From contig JAUWDL010000005.1 in NCBI GenBank assembly GCA_030608825.1, positions 1 to 14,644 on the forward strand: DNA of 14,644 bases, read 5' to 3'. Positions 13,038 to 14,644 of the stretch are shown in pieces; the first letter of the stretch is position 1; each line of letters begins with the position of its first letter. Both the position numbers and the translations under genes were made by a program. This DNA is from Gemmatimonadales bacterium (GTDB taxonomy: Bacteria; Gemmatimonadota; Gemmatimonadetes; Palauibacterales; Palauibacteraceae). Below the pieces are notes generated by a model. That model was not told where the DNA came from, ran no database searches, and saw nothing but the letters and a program-made list of their open reading frames with translations.

Positions 13038-14644
13038 GCCACCTGACAGAGCGGCCGGAAGAATCCAGGCCGGAAGAACCGAGGCCGAACCAGCCGGGAC
13101 CGGGCGAAGAGGACGCCGCGGAGGCCGCGGATGGATACAACGCCGGATACGCGGACCAACTCCACGAGCGGCGTCTGCGCGAGAGTGGCGCCGTTCCCCC
13201 GGCCCTCGCGGATTGGCTCGAAAACGGCGGAGCGCGCACCGTCGTCATGCCCCCTTCTGCCACTCGGCCGGCACGCTCGAAGGCGCCCCCCGAGCTCGGA
13301 CCGGCCCAGGCCGCCGACCCCGTGCTGCTCAAGGCGGCCGGAATCGCCGGTGAGCTGGTGGGCGCGATCCGCGAGCATGGTCATCTCGACGTGCCCCTGG
13401 ATCCGCTGGGTGCGTCACCGCCCGGTCACCCCACGCTGCGTCCCGAGTTCTACGGAATCAGCGAGGAGCAGCTCTCTCGGGTGCCCGCACAGGCCCTGGA
13501 CCTGGCGCGGCTGGGCGAGACCGCGCAGGACGTCCTGGCCCGCCTGCGAGAGATCTACTGCCAGAGAATCGGCTACGAGATCGACCAACTGGAGGATCCG
13601 GCGCAGCGCGAGTGGCTCATCGACCAAATCGAGAACGGTCGCCACTGGGAGCCGCTCTCCGCGGAGGAGGCGCAGGGACTCGCCAGACGGCTGACCCAGG
13701 TCGAAGGTATCGAGCGATTCCTTCACCGCTCCTACCTGGGGAAGAAGCGCTTCTCCATCGAGGGACTGGACATGCTCGTGCCGATGCTGGACGAGCTGCT
13801 GGAGCGCGCCGCCCGCTGGGGATCGCGCGAGACGTTCATCGGGATGGCGCACCGCGGCCGCCTCAACGTGCTCGCCCACATCGTGGGGCGGCCGTACACG
13901 GCGGTGATCGGCGAGTTCGAGGGCCAGCATTCGCTCGGACTCCAGACCACGGTGCCTGAAGACGGTTCCGGTGACGTGAAGTACCACTACGGCGCCTACG
14001 GGGTCTACGAGACCGCCTCCGGCCCGATCAACGTCCTTCTGGCCCCGAACCCCAGCCACCTCGAGCACGTGAATCCGATCGTGGAGGGGATGGCCCGGGC
14101 GTCCCGCGAGCTCCGCTTCGGCACGCGGCGCGATACCCGAACGAGAGACACCTTCGCGGCCGACCGGCTGCGGGTTCTGCCCATCCTGATCCACGGCGAT
14201 GCGGCGTTCATGGGCCAGGGGGTTGTCGCCGAGACGCTCAACCTGTCGCGGCTGGACGGCTACGAGACCGGGGGGACCGTCCACCTGATCGCGAACAACC
14301 AGCTGGGCTTCACGACCCCGCCATCGGACACCCGGTCCACGCGCTACGCCAGCGACCTGGCGCTCGGATTCAGGCTTCCGGTCATGCACGTCAACGCGGA
14401 CGATCCCGAGGCTTGCCTGGCCGCGATCCGGCTCGCCGCCGATTACCGCGGCCACTTCGGCGAGGACATCGTGGTGGACCTCGTCGGCTACCGCCGCTAC
14501 GGCCACAATGAGGGCGACGAGCCGGGTTACACCCAGCCGGAGATCTACCGGCGGATCGCCCAGCATCCGACGGTGCGCGCCATCTATGTCGACCAGCTGA
14601 TCTCGGAGGGCCTCCTCACGGAGGAGGCCGCGGCCGGCATGTAC
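13034..14644 (+). CDS. sucA: 2-oxoglutarate dehydrogenase E1 component, N-terminal 537 residues (cut by window end)
   Basis: This is the thiamine-diphosphate-dependent E1 subunit of the TCA-cycle 2-oxoglutarate dehydrogenase complex. It decarboxylates 2-oxoglutarate and transfers the succinyl group to the E2 lipoyl arm. The frame is open to the window edge; the family is about 900-950 residues, so somewhat over half is present. Visible blocks are an acidic/proline-rich tail (1-33), the short E1 N-terminal E2-binding helix (GYNAGYADQLHERRL, about 34-49), FYGISEEQL, FLHRSYLGKKRFSIEGLD, GMAHRGRLN (about 270), GDVKYHYG (about 316), HLEHVNPIVEG, and the ThDP motif GDAAFMGQG...NNQLGFTT (about 389-426). 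There is no fused E2-like domain of the mycobacterial Kgd type. GTG 13034 is chosen because AGGA lies at 13027-13030 and the N-terminal motif follows. sucB is expected downstream. Confidence 0.95.
   Translation, partial: MSHLTERPEESRPEEPRPNQPGPGEEDAAEAADGYNAGYADQLHERRLRESGAVPPALADWLENGGARTVVMPPSATRPARSKAPPELGPAQAADPVLLKAAGIAGELVGAIREHGHLDVPLDPLGASPPGHPTLRPEFYGISEEQLSRVPAQALDLARLGETAQDVLARLREIYCQRIGYEIDQLEDPAQREWLIDQIENGRHWEPLSAEEAQGLARRLTQVEGIERFLHRSYLGKKRFSIEGLDMLVPMLDELLERAARWGSRETFIGMAHRGRLNVLAHIVGRPYTAVIGEFEGQHSLGLQTTVPEDGSGDVKYHYGAYGVYETASGPINVLLAPNPSHLEHVNPIVEGMARASRELRFGTRRDTRTRDTFAADRLRVLPILIHGDAAFMGQGVVAETLNLSRLDGYETGGTVHLIANNQLGFTTPPSDTRSTRYASDLALGFRLPVMHVNADDPEACLAAIRLAADYRGHFGEDIVVDLVGYRRYGHNEGDEPGYTQPEIYRRIAQHPTVRAIYVDQLISEGLLTEEAAAGMY

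Noticed and set aside
13415..14566. 383-codon minus-strand frame opposite the E1 gene
   Set aside because: It is the antisense shadow of 2-oxoglutarate dehydrogenase E1, whose motifs are unmistakable on the plus strand.
1..14644. CRISPR array, transposase, prophage or defence genes
   Set aside because: No regularly spaced repeats of about 30 bases, and no protein here has transposase, integrase, phage or nuclease-defence motifs.

Overview
The window is high-GC bacterial chromosome (roughly two thirds G+C by eye) with GTG and TTG starts mixed with ATG, clear Shine-Dalgarno sites, many lipoprotein and Sec signal peptides, a TonB-type energiser and several outer-membrane proteins. This means a Gram-negative, aerobically respiring organism. 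The gene style (short 'CGDDPTG' lipoprotein, stand-alone TonB with a long proline-rich linker, secreted M20 and metallo-beta-lactamase-fold hydrolases) reminds me of Gemmatimonadota or a neighbouring phylum. No phylogenetic marker is present, so that is an impression only. I see no phage genes, transposase, CRISPR array, tRNA or rRNA.

Layout. 1-1358 (+): the tail of an unidentified gene, then a two-TM dCache sensor that stops right after its second membrane helix, ended by a rho-independent terminator. 1386-2138 (-): a protein joining TerB/Tic110-like helical repeats to a C-terminal dodecin-like domain. 2574-3251 (+): a TonB protein behind a gene-free leader of about 420 bases, with a perfect terminator after it. 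3452-4447 (+): a two-domain VOC protein coupled to a small heavy-metal-associated (HMA) protein. 4554-5183 (-): a lipoprotein.

5311-9763 (-) is a tight five-gene operon, transcribed TolC-family outer-membrane channel, small outer-membrane beta-barrel, class C (e(P4)-type) acid phosphatase lipoprotein, Sco1/SenC lipoprotein, and CtaG-like membrane protein. Start and stop codons overlap or lie within a few bases of each other. Sco1 and CtaG point to copper delivery to cytochrome c oxidase; the other members suggest an envelope-wide role. The divergent gene (10006-11358, +) is a secreted M20D amidohydrolase.

11359-12011 is a 653-base gene-free stretch. It holds a perfect 20+20-base palindrome and then several nested, long-range complementary arms ending in T-tracts. 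This is the strongest candidate here for something undescribed, possibly a structured RNA. It is followed by a secreted MBL-fold hydrolase (12012-12947, +) and the first 537 codons of 2-oxoglutarate dehydrogenase E1 (13034 to the window edge, +).

The most unusual points are the helical-repeat/dodecin fusion, the output-less sensor, the copper/TolC/phosphatase operon with a His-poor CtaG, the 17-18 base repeats over the HMA stop codon, and the structured region at 11428-11876.
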